From RPQJ01 sp963706755 (lineage in GTDB: Bacteria > Pseudomonadota > Gammaproteobacteria > Steroidobacterales > Steroidobacteraceae): 64,000 nucleotides of DNA. The notes under the pieces were generated by a model. The model was given only the letters and a program-made list of their open reading frames with translations. It searched no databases and was not told where the DNA came from. Positions within the stretch are counted from its first letter, which is position 1. Every line of letters begins with the position of its first letter. Of the stretch, positions 1 through 9,013 are shown in pieces. The stretch spans positions 30,164 to 94,163 of the forward strand of contig CAVPNH010000002.1 in NCBI GenBank assembly GCA_963706755.1. The letters are read 5' to 3'. The position numbers and the translations under genes were made by a program.

Positions 1-1
1 G

Positions 2-946
2 ACACCCGCCCAGCCCAAGCCCGCTCCGAGGGTCGATGACGAATCCCCGACCGACTACACGTCCGAGCCGCCCAAGGGCAAGCTCGTCATGTACTGGGGC
101 TGCTCCGAGACGGTTCGCCCCGGCCAGCCGAAGATCGTGAACCTCGAGACCGCGACCATCGCCGAGCTGGGCAAGTTCTTCGAGTCCCGCCACGCGACGC
201 AGCGCGGCGCGCACGCGGCCGCGGGCCGGCCGATCTGGCCGAGCAAGGACGACAAGCGGGCGTTCCCTGCGGGTGCATCCATCGTCGGGCAGCATGCGTA
301 CACCGGGGACGGCGTGCCCGAGAGCTTCAAGTTCTCCATCCCGGCGGCGCAGGACATCATGCCGGAGTTGAAGATCAAGCAGTCGGCGCAGCCCGGCTTC
401 GTTCAACTCGAGTGGAACGCCATCCCGACGGCGCGCGCCTACTTCCTCGGCAGCATGGGGGCGCTGCCGGGCGGAGAGAACGGCATGGTCATCTGGACGT
501 CGAGCGAGCTGCCGGACAGCGGTTTTGGGCTGTTCGACTACCAGACCAACTCCGCCGTGGACAAGTGGCTCAAGGAGAAGGTCCTGCTGCCGCCGACGAC
601 CACGAAGTGCGCGGTCCCCAAGGACGCCGCCGGCCAGGGCATGCTGCGCGCGATCGCCTACGGCACCGACCTCAACATGGCCTATCCACCCCGCCCCACC
701 GACCCGAAGATCGCCTGGGAGCCGGAGTGGAACGTGAAGCTCCGGGTGAAGTCCATGACGACGACCATGATGGGAATGCCGGAGGGGGCCGGCATGCCGG
801 GCGCCGAGGGTGCGGACGGCGAAGGCATGACGGATGCCCCGCCTCCGGCCGAGGGCGAGACGCCGGCGCCTACGGAACCCAAGAAGAAGAAGAAATCGTG
901 GAACCCGCTGGAGATCCTCAAGGACGTGGTGCCGGGCGGCGGGTAA
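2..946 (+). CDS. Hypothetical protein, 5' end outside window
   Basis: The reading frame is open from base 2, so the gene starts upstream of the window; an internal ATG at 89 is probably not the start. The visible part is about 314 residues. It has a Pro/Lys-rich lead-in, then a globular region with phrases such as VMYWGCSETVRPGQPKIV and GFVQLEWNAIPTARAYFLGS. The tail is Gly/Met-rich, then Pro/Glu/Thr-rich, then a Lys run (KKKKK), ending VVPGGG. The low-complexity ends suggest an exported or envelope protein, but the N-terminus that would show a signal peptide is missing. I do not recognise a functional domain. It is followed directly by a block of palindromic repeats. Confidence 0.7.
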   Translation, partial: TPAQPKPAPRVDDESPTDYTSEPPKGKLVMYWGCSETVRPGQPKIVNLETATIAELGKFFESRHATQRGAHAAAGRPIWPSKDDKRAFPAGASIVGQHAYTGDGVPESFKFSIPAAQDIMPELKIKQSAQPGFVQLEWNAIPTARAYFLGSMGALPGGENGMVIWTSSELPDSGFGLFDYQTNSAVDKWLKEKVLLPPTTTKCAVPKDAAGQGMLRAIAYGTDLNMAYPPRPTDPKIAWEPEWNVKLRVKSMTTTMMGMPEGAGMPGAEGADGEGMTDAPPPAEGETPAPTEPKKKKKSWNPLEILKDVVPGGG

Positions 947-950
947 CGGC

Positions 951-1070
951 TGGGGACTGTCCCCGCAAGGGACTGCCCCCCCGAACGACGCCTCGGATTG
1001 GGGACAGTCCCCTGCGGGGACAGTCGCCGGCGTCAGGTTGGGGACAGTCCCCTCCGGGGACAGTCCCCAA
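951..1070. repeat. Three tandem GGGGACAGTCCCC double-palindrome units
   Basis: Three units at about 951-980, 998-1028 and 1038-1070 each contain two head-to-tail copies of GGGGAC(A/T)GTCCCC or a decayed version, separated by 2-4 bases. The third unit is the cleanest. The block lies between the hypothetical gene (stop at 944-946) and the minus-strand oxidoreductase, whose last 13 codons and stop lie inside it. A related unit occurs at 55839-55878. The palindromic form resembles REP-like intergenic repeats mobilised by RAYT transposases; that link is inference and no transposase is in the window. Confidence 0.8.
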
Positions 1071-3276
1071 CGGGTTCCACGTCCACCGGCGTGCCATTCA
1101 GCACCGCGTTACCCGTCAGCGCGTCGATCCGCCGATCATCGACGACGTCGTTGATGCTGACGCCGGGATTGCGCGCGGCGATGCCGAGGCGCACTCCCGG
1201 CCGATCGTGACCCCAGCCGTGCGGCAGGCAGACGACGCCCGGCATCACATCAGGCGTGATCTCGGCAGCGACCTCGACCTCACCCACGCGCGAACGCAGG
1301 CGAACCTTCGCGCCTTCTTCGATACCGCGCCGCGCTGCATCGTCCGGGTGGATCATCAACGTGCAGCGGGGCTTGCCCTTCACCAGCCGCTGGCTGTTGT
1401 GCAGCCACGAATTGTTGCTGCGCACGTGCCGGCGCCCGATGAGCATCAGTTCAGGCACCGGTTCCGCAAGACTCTGCGCTGCGCGGGCAAGGTCCGCCAC
1501 GTACGGTTCGGGCGCGAGCTGGATGCGTCCATCGGAAGTCGCGAGCCGCCGCGACAGGCAGGGCTCGAGCGGCCCCAGGTCGACGCCGTGGGGGGATGCA
1601 CGCAGCCGCGCAAGGCTCAGGCCCTCCGGGCGACGGTCCGGCGCCTCGAGCTGCTTGCGCATGGCGGCGAATCCTGGCAGCCGCGCGAGGACCCTCAGCG
1701 AACCGCGGTTCTCCTGCCCGTAACGGCCGGTGCGCAGCATCCAGTCGAGGAGACCGTCGGGCCCGAGCCGACGCGCGAGCGCGCCGCGAGCGGAGGCAAT
1801 GTTTCGCTCGAAACCCGGCTGCGTACGCAGCCGCAGCGCGAGTTCGGCCAGGATCTCGTGATCGTGCATCGTGCCCGGAGGCGGCTCGAACAGAGCCGGT
1901 GCGTACTTGGCGACGTTGCGCACCGCGAATCCCGACAGCGCGATGTCGTAGTGGCCGTGCTCCAGCGGACTTGTGGGCGGCAGGACCAGGTGCGCGTGCC
2001 GCGTGGTCTCGTTGATGTACGGATCCACCGAGACCATGAACTCGAGGCCTTCGAGCGCGCGGTCGAGCTGGCGACCGTTCGGCGTCGACAGCACGGGGTT
2101 GCCCGCGACCGTAAAGAGCGCACGTACCTGCCCCGGGCCGCCGGTGAGGATCTCTTCCGCCAGGGTCGCGACCGGCAGCTCGTTACCGAACTCCGGCAGT
2201 CCCCGGACACGCGAGCGGAACCGGTCGTAGTGGCCCTTCGAACCGTAGGCGCGCGTGAGGTCCACGGCGGGCTCGGCGAACATCATGCCGCCCGCCGCGT
2301 CCATGTGCCGCGTGATCAGGTTGAGGCAGTAGATGAGCCACAGCGTCAGGCCGCCGAACTCCTGGGTGCAGGCGCCGACGCGGCCGTAGACCAGCGCGCG
2401 CGGCTCGGCGCAGATTTCCCGGGCCAGCGCGGCTATGCGCGCCGCCGGAATACCGGTCCGCGCGGCAAGCTGCCCGGCGTCGTAGCCACTGACCGCCTCG
2501 CGCAGTCGCTCGACGCCATCGACGAGCGCGCCGAGGTGCCCTGTGTCGGAAGGACCGGTCGCAAAGGCTTCCTTGAGCAGCGCAAGCAGGAGGTAGACGT
2601 CGGTGCCCGGGCGGATCGGCAGGTACTCGTCCGCGATCTGCGCCGACTCGGTGCGCCGCGGGTCGATGACAACGAAGCGCCCGCCCCGCGCCCTGAGCGC
2701 CTCCACACGCCGCTCGAAGCCCGGCGCGCCCATGATCGAGCCGCCAGAAGCCACCGGGTTGCCGCCGATGCAGACGAACAACTGCGTGCGGTCCACGTCG
2801 GGCACCGGAATCAGGAACTGGTGCCCGAACATCATCTGCGACGCCATCATGTGCGGCAGCTGGTCGACGCTCGTGGCCGAGTAGAGATTGCGGGTGCGCA
2901 CCGCGCGGATGAAGTCGCCGATGCCGAGCATCGCGCCCAGGTTGTGAACGACGGGATTGCCCGCGTAGATGGCCACCGCGTCGTTGCCGTGACGCGCGCG
3001 CACCTCGCCGATGCGCCGCTCGATCTCGTCGTAGGCCTCCGGCCAGGAGACTTCCTCCCAGCCGTCTGCCCTGCGCCGCACCGGGCGGCGCAGGCGATCC
3101 GGGTCCTCGTGGATGTCCTTGAGCGCGACCGCCTTGGGGCAGATGTGGCCGCGGCTCAGGACGTCGTCGTGATCGGGCTTGATCGAGAGTACCTGCCCGT
3201 CACGGTGCTCGACGACGATGCCGCACATCGCCTCGCAGATCGAGCAGGTGCGGTGATGCAGCAGGTTTTCCGCCAT
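1033..3276 (-). CDS. Molybdopterin-dependent oxidoreductase, [4Fe-4S]-binding
   Basis: 747 residues, the size of single-subunit members of the molybdopterin oxidoreductase (DMSO reductase-like) superfamily. The N-terminus carries four cysteines at 11, 14, 18 and 46 (CxxCxxxC...C) that would bind a [4Fe-4S] cluster. The central region (for example GNPVASGGSIMGAPGFERRVEAL) matches the family's cofactor fold, and a C-terminal molydop-binding part is visible (RLRSRVGEVEVAAEITPDVMPG). No Fe-S or membrane-anchor subunit gene lies next to it, so it is probably cytoplasmic with an unidentified electron partner; the substrate cannot be told. The last residues (VGDCPRRGLSPT) are encoded by the repeat block at 1038-1070, which also provides the stop, so the native C-terminus has been replaced or extended. 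Confidence 0.85.
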   Translation of the reverse strand: MAENLLHHRTCSICEAMCGIVVEHRDGQVLSIKPDHDDVLSRGHICPKAVALKDIHEDPDRLRRPVRRRADGWEEVSWPEAYDEIERRIGEVRARHGNDAVAIYAGNPVVHNLGAMLGIGDFIRAVRTRNLYSATSVDQLPHMMASQMMFGHQFLIPVPDVDRTQLFVCIGGNPVASGGSIMGAPGFERRVEALRARGGRFVVIDPRRTESAQIADEYLPIRPGTDVYLLLALLKEAFATGPSDTGHLGALVDGVERLREAVSGYDAGQLAARTGIPAARIAALAREICAEPRALVYGRVGACTQEFGGLTLWLIYCLNLITRHMDAAGGMMFAEPAVDLTRAYGSKGHYDRFRSRVRGLPEFGNELPVATLAEEILTGGPGQVRALFTVAGNPVLSTPNGRQLDRALEGLEFMVSVDPYINETTRHAHLVLPPTSPLEHGHYDIALSGFAVRNVAKYAPALFEPPPGTMHDHEILAELALRLRTQPGFERNIASARGALARRLGPDGLLDWMLRTGRYGQENRGSLRVLARLPGFAAMRKQLEAPDRRPEGLSLARLRASPHGVDLGPLEPCLSRRLATSDGRIQLAPEPYVADLARAAQSLAEPVPELMLIGRRHVRSNNSWLHNSQRLVKGKPRCTLMIHPDDAARRGIEEGAKVRLRSRVGEVEVAAEITPDVMPGVVCLPHGWGHDRPGVRLGIAARNPGVSINDVVDDRRIDALTGNAVLNGTPVDVEPVGDCPRRGLSPT

Positions 3277-3303
3277 CGCCGCTCTCGCTCCCCGCGCCCT
3301 GGG

Positions 3304-4755
3304 TCAGTCCCTGCGGCGCCGCGGGGCCAGGCCGAGCGCGCCGAAGAGCAGCAACAGCCCCGGCGCGAGCGCGCCGCCGCCCGACTTGTTCTGCTTCTTC
3401 TGGCCGCAGGTCGTGTTGCCCACAACCGTCGCGCCTGTCGAGCTGTAACTGAACAGCGTGCCCCCGCTGCACTTTCCTCCGCCCGCCGCGATGCCGACGA
3501 ACGTGTTGGCGTCGAGTTGCAGCAGCGAGCCGGACGGGCTGGATCCATTGGTCCCGTCGAAGCTGTAGAGCTTCGTGAAGCCCGTGCCGTCGCGCGCGAT
3601 CGAATAGATCGTGCCGAAATTGGTCGCGGTGCCACTCGAGTCGGTGCCGCCGCTGGCCGTCACGCCGTAGAGCCGGCCATCGAGTCCGAGCGTGAGTGCG
3701 CCGGACGGGCCGGCACCGTTGGCTGTCTCGAAGTCATGGGGCATGGGCACGGTGAGCAGCCCGCTCACGGGATCGAGCGAGAACAGTGTTCCGACTCCAT
3801 TAGCACCGCCCGCGCTCGTCACGCCGTAGAGCAGTCCGTTCTGCCCGTCCGTGAGGCCGGACCTCGGGTTCGCACCTTCGACGTTGGTCGCCGGGCTGCC
3901 GCTCGACAGGTCCGCGAATGTGTGCACGACCTCGAACCCGGTGCCGTCCGTCCGGATGCGGAAGATGGTGCCGCGGCCATTGACACCGCCGCCGGACGCC
4001 GTGCCGTACAGATAGCCGTCGGAAGCCGCCAGCAGCCCCCCCACGGGGCTCGCTCCATCGTCGTTTTTCAGGATGCTGACGGACGGGTCCGAGGTGACCT
4101 GCCCGAAGTGGTGCAGCACCAGGAAATCCGAGTTGTCGACGGGCTGTCGGGGCTGGCGGAAGATCACGCCCGTGCCGTTCGTGCCCCCGGCACTGGTCAC
4201 GCCGTAGAGGAACCCGTCGCTGCCCTCGATGAGCGCGGCCACCGGGTACGCCCCATCCGCGTTCTTCGGGCTGCCGTAGACGTTCGTCGTCGTCCAGGCC
4301 TCGAAGCGGTGCAGGATCGTGAATCCCGTGCCGTCCTGCGCAAGGCTGAATGTCGTGCCCGGGGTATCGGCAACCGTCTGGTCGCCGAGGCTGGTCGACC
4401 CGTACAGGAGCTCGTCGCTGCCCTTCAGGAGCCCCGCCTTGGGCACGTAACCCTCGGTGAGGGCAAACTGGTGCAGCGTCGTCACCGAGGAGCCGCTGAC
4501 CGTCGACCGGTAGATGAGGCCGCCGGAAACCAGGTTCGACGCTGCAGTCGTGCCGTACAGCCCCCCGTCCGCGCCCTCCACGAGGCCGCCGTTCGGAGCC
4601 GAACCGTTGAACGGCAAGTTGAACGCCAAGACGGTCGACACCGCAGGCGCCGCCTGCCCGAAGGACGCAGCTGACGCCACGAGCAGCCAGGCCGCTAGGG
4701 GCACCCGGGCAAAGCGGAAATACTTGAAGGACTGCACTGGGCACATCGACGACAT
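3304..4755 (-). CDS. GloVer-repeat exported protein with GlyGly-CTERM-like tail
   Basis: 483 residues from the ATG at 4755, chosen because GGAG lies just upstream and a signal peptide follows (VPLAAWLLVASAASFGQA). The open frame extends further upstream without a plausible signal. The body is a series of about 50-residue repeats built around GxxDGxLYGxTxxGG, the GloVer tandem repeat of secreted proteins. The C-terminus has a Gly-rich spacer (SGGGALAPG), a short hydrophobic helix (LLLLFGALGL) and a basic end (APRRRRD). That is the architecture of GlyGly-CTERM sorting signals processed by rhombosortase. No rhombosortase gene is in the window. Likely a surface or secreted beta-propeller-like protein of unknown role. 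Confidence 0.8.
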   Translation of the reverse strand: MSSMCPVQSFKYFRFARVPLAAWLLVASAASFGQAAPAVSTVLAFNLPFNGSAPNGGLVEGADGGLYGTTAASNLVSGGLIYRSTVSGSSVTTLHQFALTEGYVPKAGLLKGSDELLYGSTSLGDQTVADTPGTTFSLAQDGTGFTILHRFEAWTTTNVYGSPKNADGAYPVAALIEGSDGFLYGVTSAGGTNGTGVIFRQPRQPVDNSDFLVLHHFGQVTSDPSVSILKNDDGASPVGGLLAASDGYLYGTASGGGVNGRGTIFRIRTDGTGFEVVHTFADLSSGSPATNVEGANPRSGLTDGQNGLLYGVTSAGGANGVGTLFSLDPVSGLLTVPMPHDFETANGAGPSGALTLGLDGRLYGVTASGGTDSSGTATNFGTIYSIARDGTGFTKLYSFDGTNGSSPSGSLLQLDANTFVGIAAGGGKCSGGTLFSYSSTGATVVGNTTCGQKKQNKSGGGALAPGLLLLFGALGLAPRRRRD

Positions 4756-4906
4756 CTGCTTCTGGTCTCCAGGTCCCCGGCAGGCCTGCCGGACAGGGCG
4801 AGGATGCGAATTGTGCCGGATTCCGGCCACGAGCGCATGAAACCCGCCGTTGCGCGGGCCAGTCGCTAGAATGCGCCCCCTTCCCCGCATCGACAGGCGC
4901 CTGGCC

Positions 4907-6819
4907 TTGATCCTGCTCCGCCAACTGACGCTAGCGCGCGGCGCGCGGCCACTCATCGAGGACGCCAGCCTGCAGATTCACACCGGCTGGCGGGTCGGCC
5001 TCGTCGGCGCGAATGGCAGCGGAAAGTCGAGCCTCTTTGCACTCCTGGCCGGGGAACTGCACGCCGAGAGCGGCGATTGCGAAATTCCGCCCGCCTGGAG
5101 CATCGCCAGCGTCAGCCAGGAGACACCGTCCCTCCCCAGCCCGGCGATCGAATTCGTGCTCGACGGCGATACCGAACTGCGCTCGCGTGGAGCGGGCACT
5201 GCTCGAGGCCGACCGCGATCACGACGGCCACGCACTGGCCGAAGGCCACGCGCGGCTGGACGCGATCAGCGGATACTCGGCGCGCGCACGCGCGGCTGCG
5301 CTGCTCGCGGGGCTCGGGTTCGAGATCGACGGACCTCGAACGGCCCGTCGCGGATTTCTCCGGCGGCTGGCGCATGCGCCTGAATCTCGCCCGCGCGCTG
5401 TCGAGCCGCGCGGACCTCCTGCTGCTGGACGAGCCCACCAACCACCTCGATCTCGACGCCGTCGTCTGGCTCGAACGCTGGCTCGCCAACTGGCGCGGGA
5501 CACTGCTGCTCGTGTCCCACGACCGCGACTTCCTCGACGGCTGTGTCTCGCACATCGCCCAGATCGAGTCGCGGCGCCTCACGCTCTACACGGGGAACTA
5601 CTCGGCATTCGAGGAACAGCGGGCAGCGCGCCTCGCCGTGCAGCAGGCGATGTACGAGAAGCAGCAGCGTGAAGTCGCCCACATGGAGGGCTTCATCGCA
5701 CGCTTTCGGGCCAAGGCCAGCAAGGCCCGCCAGGCGCAGAGCCGCCTGAAGGCACTCGACCGCCTGGAACGGATTGCCCCGGCCCACGTCGACGCCCCGT
5801 TCGACTTCGAGTTTCCGGCGCCGGAGCGCTCGCCGGACCCGCTGCTCGCGCTCGCCGACGCGGTGCTCGGTTACCCCGGACGCCCGGTCCTCGACGATGT
5901 CGAGATGTCGCTCCGGCCCGGCGCACGGCTCGGGCTGCTGGGGCCCAACGGCGCGGGCAAGTCCACGCTGATCAAGGCCATCGCGGGCGTCCTCGCGCCA
6001 CTGTCGGGCGGCCGGACCGAGGGCCACGGCCTCAAGATCGGCTACTTCGCGCAGCACCAGCTCGAGCAGTTGCGGCCCGACGAGTCACCGCTGCAGCACC
6101 TCGTGCGCGCCGAGCGGCAGACGCGGGAGCTCGACCTGCGCAGCTACCTCGGCGGCTTCGACTTCCGGGGATCGATGGCGGACGCGCCGACGGGGGCATT
6201 CTCCGGGGGCGAGAAGTCCCGCCTCGCCCTCGCGCTCATCGTGCGGCAGCGGCCCAACCTGCTGCTGCTCGACGAGCCCACGAACCACCTCGACCTGGAG
6301 ATGCGCCACGCACTCACGCGGGCGCTGGCCGAGTACGAGGGCAGCCTGGTACTCGTGTCCCACGACCGCGCGCTGCTGCGCACCGTGTGCGACGGCTTCC
6401 TGCTCGTCGCCGATGGCCGGGCGGTGGAGTTTTCCGGCGACGTGGACGATTACCTCGCGTGGCTGGTCGAGCGACGCGCGAGGACCGATGCCGTGCAACC
6501 GGACGCACCTGCCACCCTGGACAGGGAGGCGCGGCGCGCGCAGCGCGAGAGCGCCGGCGCGGATCGGCAGGCACGGCTCGCCCGTCGCCGCCCGCTCGCG
6601 AAAGAGGCCCGCGAGCTCGAGCGCGAGGTCGAGTCACTCGAGGCGGAGAAGCGCGGCCTCGAGGCGCGGCTCGCCGACACGGCCTTCTACTCGGCCGGAA
6701 AGCTGGCCGAGGTGCAGGCGGCGACGCGGCGCTGCACCGAGATCGGACGACGCCTGGAGGAAGCGGAGTCGCGCTGGCTGGAACTGCAGGCCGAGCTCGA
6801 GGCGATCGGCGAGGCCTGA
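4907..6819 (+). CDS. yheS: ABC-F ATPase YheS, interrupted by two +1 frameshifts
   Basis: A soluble protein with two ATP-binding domains of the ABC-F family, which act on ribosomes rather than in transport. Domain 1 has Walker A GANGSGKSS, signature FSGGWRMRLN and Walker B LLLLDEPTNHLDLD. A linker follows (RFRAKASKARQAQSR), then domain 2 with GPNGAGKST and FSGGEKSRLAL, and a C-terminal coiled coil. The frame moves forward by one at 5183 and again at 5331. Removing one base at each point gives about 636 residues, the usual YheS length, with family-like sequence through both joints. The TTG at 4907 is preferred because it matches the family N-terminus; the ATG at 4871 overlaps a possible -10 box (TAGAAT, 4867-4872). 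The stop abuts the convergent oxidoreductase stop as TGATCA (6817-6822). Confidence 0.85.
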
Positions 6820-7794
6820 TCAGGTCCGGACGACCACCTTGCCGCGGGCGCGGCGCGCCTGCAGCGACTCGAATGCCTTCGCGTAGTCTTCCATGGGGTG
6901 CGTCTCGCCGACCACCGGAACGAGCTTGCCGGCCTCGAAGAGTGCCCAGAGGTCCGCGACATTCTGGCGCTGCACGTCCGGCTCGCGCTGGGTGAAGCTG
7001 CCCCAGTAGACGCCGACCACCGAGCAGCCCTTGAGCAGCGGCAGGTTGAGCGGAAGGCTGGGGATCTCCCCGCCGGCAAAGCCGATGACGAGGTACCGCC
7101 CGCCCCAGGCCATGCTGCGCAGCGCGGGCTCCGCGAGATCGCCTCCCACCGGGTCGTACACCACGTCCACGCCCTTGCCGCCGGTGATCTCCTTGAGGCG
7201 CTGGCGCAGGTCTTCGGTCGCGTAGTTGACCAGGTGCTCGGCGCCCAGCGATCGCGCGAGCTCGAGTTTCTCGTCGCTGCTGGCGGCGGCAATGACCGTC
7301 GCTCCCATCTGCCGGCCGAGTTGCACCGCAGTCGTGCCGACGCCGCCCGCGGCACCGAGCACCAGCAGCGATTCGCCGGGCGCGAGCCGGGCACGCTGCT
7401 TCAGCGCATACATGCTCGTGAAGTAGGTCACGCAGATTCCCGCCGCCGACTCGAACGAGAGGCTCGGCGGAGCGGGAATGACCAGCGACGCGCGCGCCGC
7501 GACCTGCTCCGCCATCGCGCGCCCGCAGGCGGCGACCACGCGATCTCCGACGCGCAGCCCCGACACGCCCTCTCCCACCGCGCTCACGATGCCGGACATC
7601 TCGGTGCCAACGACGAATGGCAGCGGCGGCCGGTCCTGGTAGAGCCCGCGGATCATGAGCACGTCCGGAAAATTGAGCGCGGCCGCCTTGACGTCGATGA
7701 GGACCTCGCCGGGCGCCGGTACGGGTTCCGGCCAGTCGCTCACGAGCGCAAGCCCGTCGATTCCGGTGAGTTCCCTGCAGATGACTGCGCGCAT
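6820..7794 (-). CDS. NADPH:quinone oxidoreductase-like MDR family protein
   Basis: 324 residues, the normal length for zinc-independent medium-chain dehydrogenase/reductases of the quinone oxidoreductase type. The N-terminal half has the GroES-like fold (PAPGEVLIDVKAAALNFPDVLMIRG). The nucleotide-binding site is seen in LVLGAAGGVGTTAVQLGRQMGA. The zinc-binding cysteines of alcohol dehydrogenases are absent. It probably transfers hydride from NADPH to a quinone or enone in the cytoplasm; the substrate is unknown. GGGGGAG lies three bases before the ATG. It sits 49 bp downstream of the FMN-dependent dehydrogenase on the same strand and may be co-transcribed with it. Confidence 0.85.
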   Translation of the reverse strand: MRAVICRELTGIDGLALVSDWPEPVPAPGEVLIDVKAAALNFPDVLMIRGLYQDRPPLPFVVGTEMSGIVSAVGEGVSGLRVGDRVVAACGRAMAEQVAARASLVIPAPPSLSFESAAGICVTYFTSMYALKQRARLAPGESLLVLGAAGGVGTTAVQLGRQMGATVIAAASSDEKLELARSLGAEHLVNYATEDLRQRLKEITGGKGVDVVYDPVGGDLAEPALRSMAWGGRYLVIGFAGGEIPSLPLNLPLLKGCSVVGVYWGSFTQREPDVQRQNVADLWALFEAGKLVPVVGETHPMEDYAKAFESLQARRARGKVVVRT

Positions 7795-7843
7795 TTCTCC
7801 CCCAGTGCCGGCCCGTCGCCGGCCATTGAATTCGTCGCCAGGA

Positions 7844-9013
7844 TCAGGAGCGGATCAGGTGCCGCCCGAGATCGGAGATCGAACCGCAGCCGAGCAGCAT
7901 CATCGCGCGGTCCATCTCGGCCCGGAGCATTCCGAGCGCGTGACTGGCGCCGGCCTCGCCGCCGGCTGCTAGCCCGTACAGGGCGGCGCGCCCGATCAAC
8001 ACCGCGCGCGCGCCGAGCGCGACCGCCTTCAGCACGTCGCCTCCCCGCCGGAATCCGCCATCCACCATCACGGTGAGACGTTCCCCGACCTCAGAGGCGA
8101 CCGCCGGCAGCAGCTCCACGCCGGAGACGGCGCCGTCCAGCTGCCGCCCTCCGTGGTTGGAAAGCACGATGCCGTCGGCGCCGACCTCGACCGAGCGCCG
8201 CGCGTCCTCGACGCAGAGCAGCCCCTTCACGACGAGCTTGCCGGCCCAGCGCTTGCGGATCCGTTCGACGTCGTGCCACGACAGGCGCGAGTTGATCTGC
8301 GAGAAACTGTACTTCGCGCCGATCAGCGCCGAGTACTTCCCAGGCGGCAGGAATTCCGTCAGGTTCTCGAAAGTCGGTGCGCCGGAGGGCAGCATCACCT
8401 GCGCGAGCCAGCGCGGGTGCCGCAGCACGTCGAGCTTGCTCGCGAGGCTCAGCTTCATCGGCGTCCGGTAATTGCGCTGGTCCCACTCGCGCGCGCCGAG
8501 CACCGGAGCATCGGCGGTGATCACCAGCACCTCGCAACCGGCCTCGGCCACGCGGTCGATCAGGCGATCGACGACGCTCTGGTCCTTGTAGGCGTAGAGC
8601 TGGTACCAGAGGTTGCCCTGCACGGCCGCCGCGAGCCTGCCGACCGCGCAGTTCGAAGCGGTGCTGAGAGTGAATGGTATTCCCGCCTCGGTCGCCGCCC
8701 TTGCGAGCGCGACGTCGCCCTGCGGCCAGAGCAGGCCGTTGAAGCCTGTCGGGGCAATGACGATCGGCATATTGACCTGTCGCCCGAACACCTCGGTGCC
8801 AAGGTCCGGCGGTCCCGCACCGATGAGCGCACGCGGCAGCCACGCGATCCGCTCGAACACGTCGCGGTTGCGGCGCAGCGTGACTTCGTCCTCCGCTCCG
8901 CCCTCTACGTATTCGTAGCTGAAGTTTGGAAGCCGGCGGCGCGCGATGCGGCGCAGGTCCTCGATGGTGATTGCGCGACGGAAGTCTCGCCCGGCGTAGT
9001 GTCCGCGCTTCAC
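7844..9013 (-). CDS. FMN-dependent alpha-hydroxy acid dehydrogenase
   Basis: 389 residues of the lactate/glycolate/mandelate dehydrogenase family, which oxidises L-2-hydroxy acids to 2-oxo acids using FMN. Family motifs include ARRRLPNFSYEYVEGGAEDEVTL near the N-terminus, PIVIAPTGFNGLLWPQGD, and the catalytic stretch LSNHGGRQLDGA with the active-site His and Arg. The GTG start at 9013 overlaps the upstream oxidoreductase stop (GTGA), implying translational coupling. A longer open frame upstream is a shadow of that neighbour. The substrate could be lactate, glycolate or mandelate; the sequence alone does not decide. Confidence 0.88.
   Translation of the reverse strand: MKRGHYAGRDFRRAITIEDLRRIARRRLPNFSYEYVEGGAEDEVTLRRNRDVFERIAWLPRALIGAGPPDLGTEVFGRQVNMPIVIAPTGFNGLLWPQGDVALARAATEAGIPFTLSTASNCAVGRLAAAVQGNLWYQLYAYKDQSVVDRLIDRVAEAGCEVLVITADAPVLGAREWDQRNYRTPMKLSLASKLDVLRHPRWLAQVMLPSGAPTFENLTEFLPPGKYSALIGAKYSFSQINSRLSWHDVERIRKRWAGKLVVKGLLCVEDARRSVEVGADGIVLSNHGGRQLDGAVSGVELLPAVASEVGERLTVMVDGGFRRGGDVLKAVALGARAVLIGRAALYGLAAGGEAGASHALGMLRAEMDRAMMLLGCGSISDLGRHLIRS

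Noticed and set aside
412..4674. A 1420-codon open frame on the plus strand
   Set aside because: It is antisense to the molybdopterin and GloVer genes, has Arg/His-rich composition typical of shadow frames in high-GC DNA, and shows no domain.
4871..4906. ATG at 4871 as the yheS start
   Set aside because: It overlaps a TAGAAT -10-like box and would add residues not present in the family; TTG 4907 fits better, though this is not certain.
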